A stretch of DNA of 51,693 nt from CAG-877 sp963645945 (GTDB lineage Bacteria; Bacillota_I; Bacilli_A; RF39; UBA660): contig CAVIUA010000045.1 in assembly GCA_963645945.1 (NCBI GenBank), forward strand, positions 1 through 51,693, read 5' to 3'. Numbering within the stretch: position 1 is the first letter of the stretch; each line of letters starts with the position of its first letter. Position numbers and translations under genes: made by a program. A model generated the notes under the pieces. That model was not told where the DNA came from. It saw nothing but the letters and a program-made list of their open reading frames with translations, and searched no databases. Of the stretch, positions 51,665 to 51,693 are shown in pieces.

Positions 51665-51693
51665 ATGTATAAAGCTTATAAGTTTAGACTGTA
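51665..51693 (+). CDS. tnpB: Start of a tnpB (RNA-guided nuclease) gene, cut by the window edge
   Basis: The frame begins MYKAYKFRL, the standard opening of IS605-family TnpB, after TGGAGGTGT. Only the first nine full codons are in the window, so whether the gene is intact cannot be judged. It lies directly after the agr and csp genes. Confidence 0.65.

Noticed and set aside
1..51693. CRISPR arrays, tRNA or rRNA genes, riboswitches for metals or cofactors
   Set aside because: No regular direct-repeat array, no cloverleaf and no recognised riboswitch core was seen on either strand.

Overview
The window is the chromosomal replication-origin region of a low-GC Gram-positive bacterium (Bacillota, Bacilli side). 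The evidence is the strong A+T richness, the order gyrA-gyrB-recF-dnaN-dnaA facing rpmH-rnpA-yidC-jag-mnmE-mnmG-rsmG-noc-soj-parB, the Firmicute-type neighbourhoods further right (rpsF-ssb-rpsR, gdpP-rplI-dnaB, prfA-prmC-spoIIR-mntP, fba-murA-rpmE, spoIIQ-mbl), and TGA used as a stop. spoIIR and spoIIQ homologues point to an endospore former or a recent descendant of one. I cannot name the species; an uncultured gut-type lineage is an inference.

Layout. 1-640 is non-coding and holds two perfect 16-bp parS sites and two perfect Noc-binding sites (NBS), plus a degenerate NBS, next to gyrA. 641-9482 (minus strand) carries gyrA, gyrB, recF, a ComK-family regulator in the place where yaaA usually sits, dnaN and dnaA. 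DnaA boxes flank dnaA on both sides (oriC). From 9790 rightward most genes lie on the plus strand, so transcription runs away from oriC in both directions. 9790-15779 holds ribosome, RNase P, membrane-insertase and tRNA-modification genes. 16074-19156 holds noc, soj and parB, whose protein products should read the sites at 1-640. 19160-31199 holds MscS, DUF951, an AbgT transporter, ychF, the S6/SSB/S18 operon, a GdpP reduced to its DHH-DHHA1 half, L9, DnaB, an M23 peptidase, walJ, rlmH and ung. 31226-35084 (minus) holds pta, lemA, a small membrane protein and a class A PBP. 35193-48238 is housekeeping and envelope or sporulation genes, interrupted at about 43170-43500 by a decayed IS200/IS605-type tnpB element.

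48295-51100 is a complete Agr-type quorum-sensing system in an unusual split layout. The response regulator and histidine kinase genes (plus strand) converge on agrB and a 39-residue agrD (minus strand), sharing a bidirectional terminator. A cold-shock gene follows. The last bases start a new tnpB whose 5' end repeats the decayed element.

The most interesting signals are: the interleaved parS/NBS array matched by two ParB paralogues with different recognition-helix residues, with a Noc that carries a long linker and lacks the usual membrane-targeting helix; the split agr locus with its AgrD; the tnpB relic that keeps a structured omega-RNA-like 3' end; the minimal GdpP; the hairpin that hides the spoIIR ribosome binding site; and many terminators built over stop codons. 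No rRNA, tRNA or CRISPR array was recognised.
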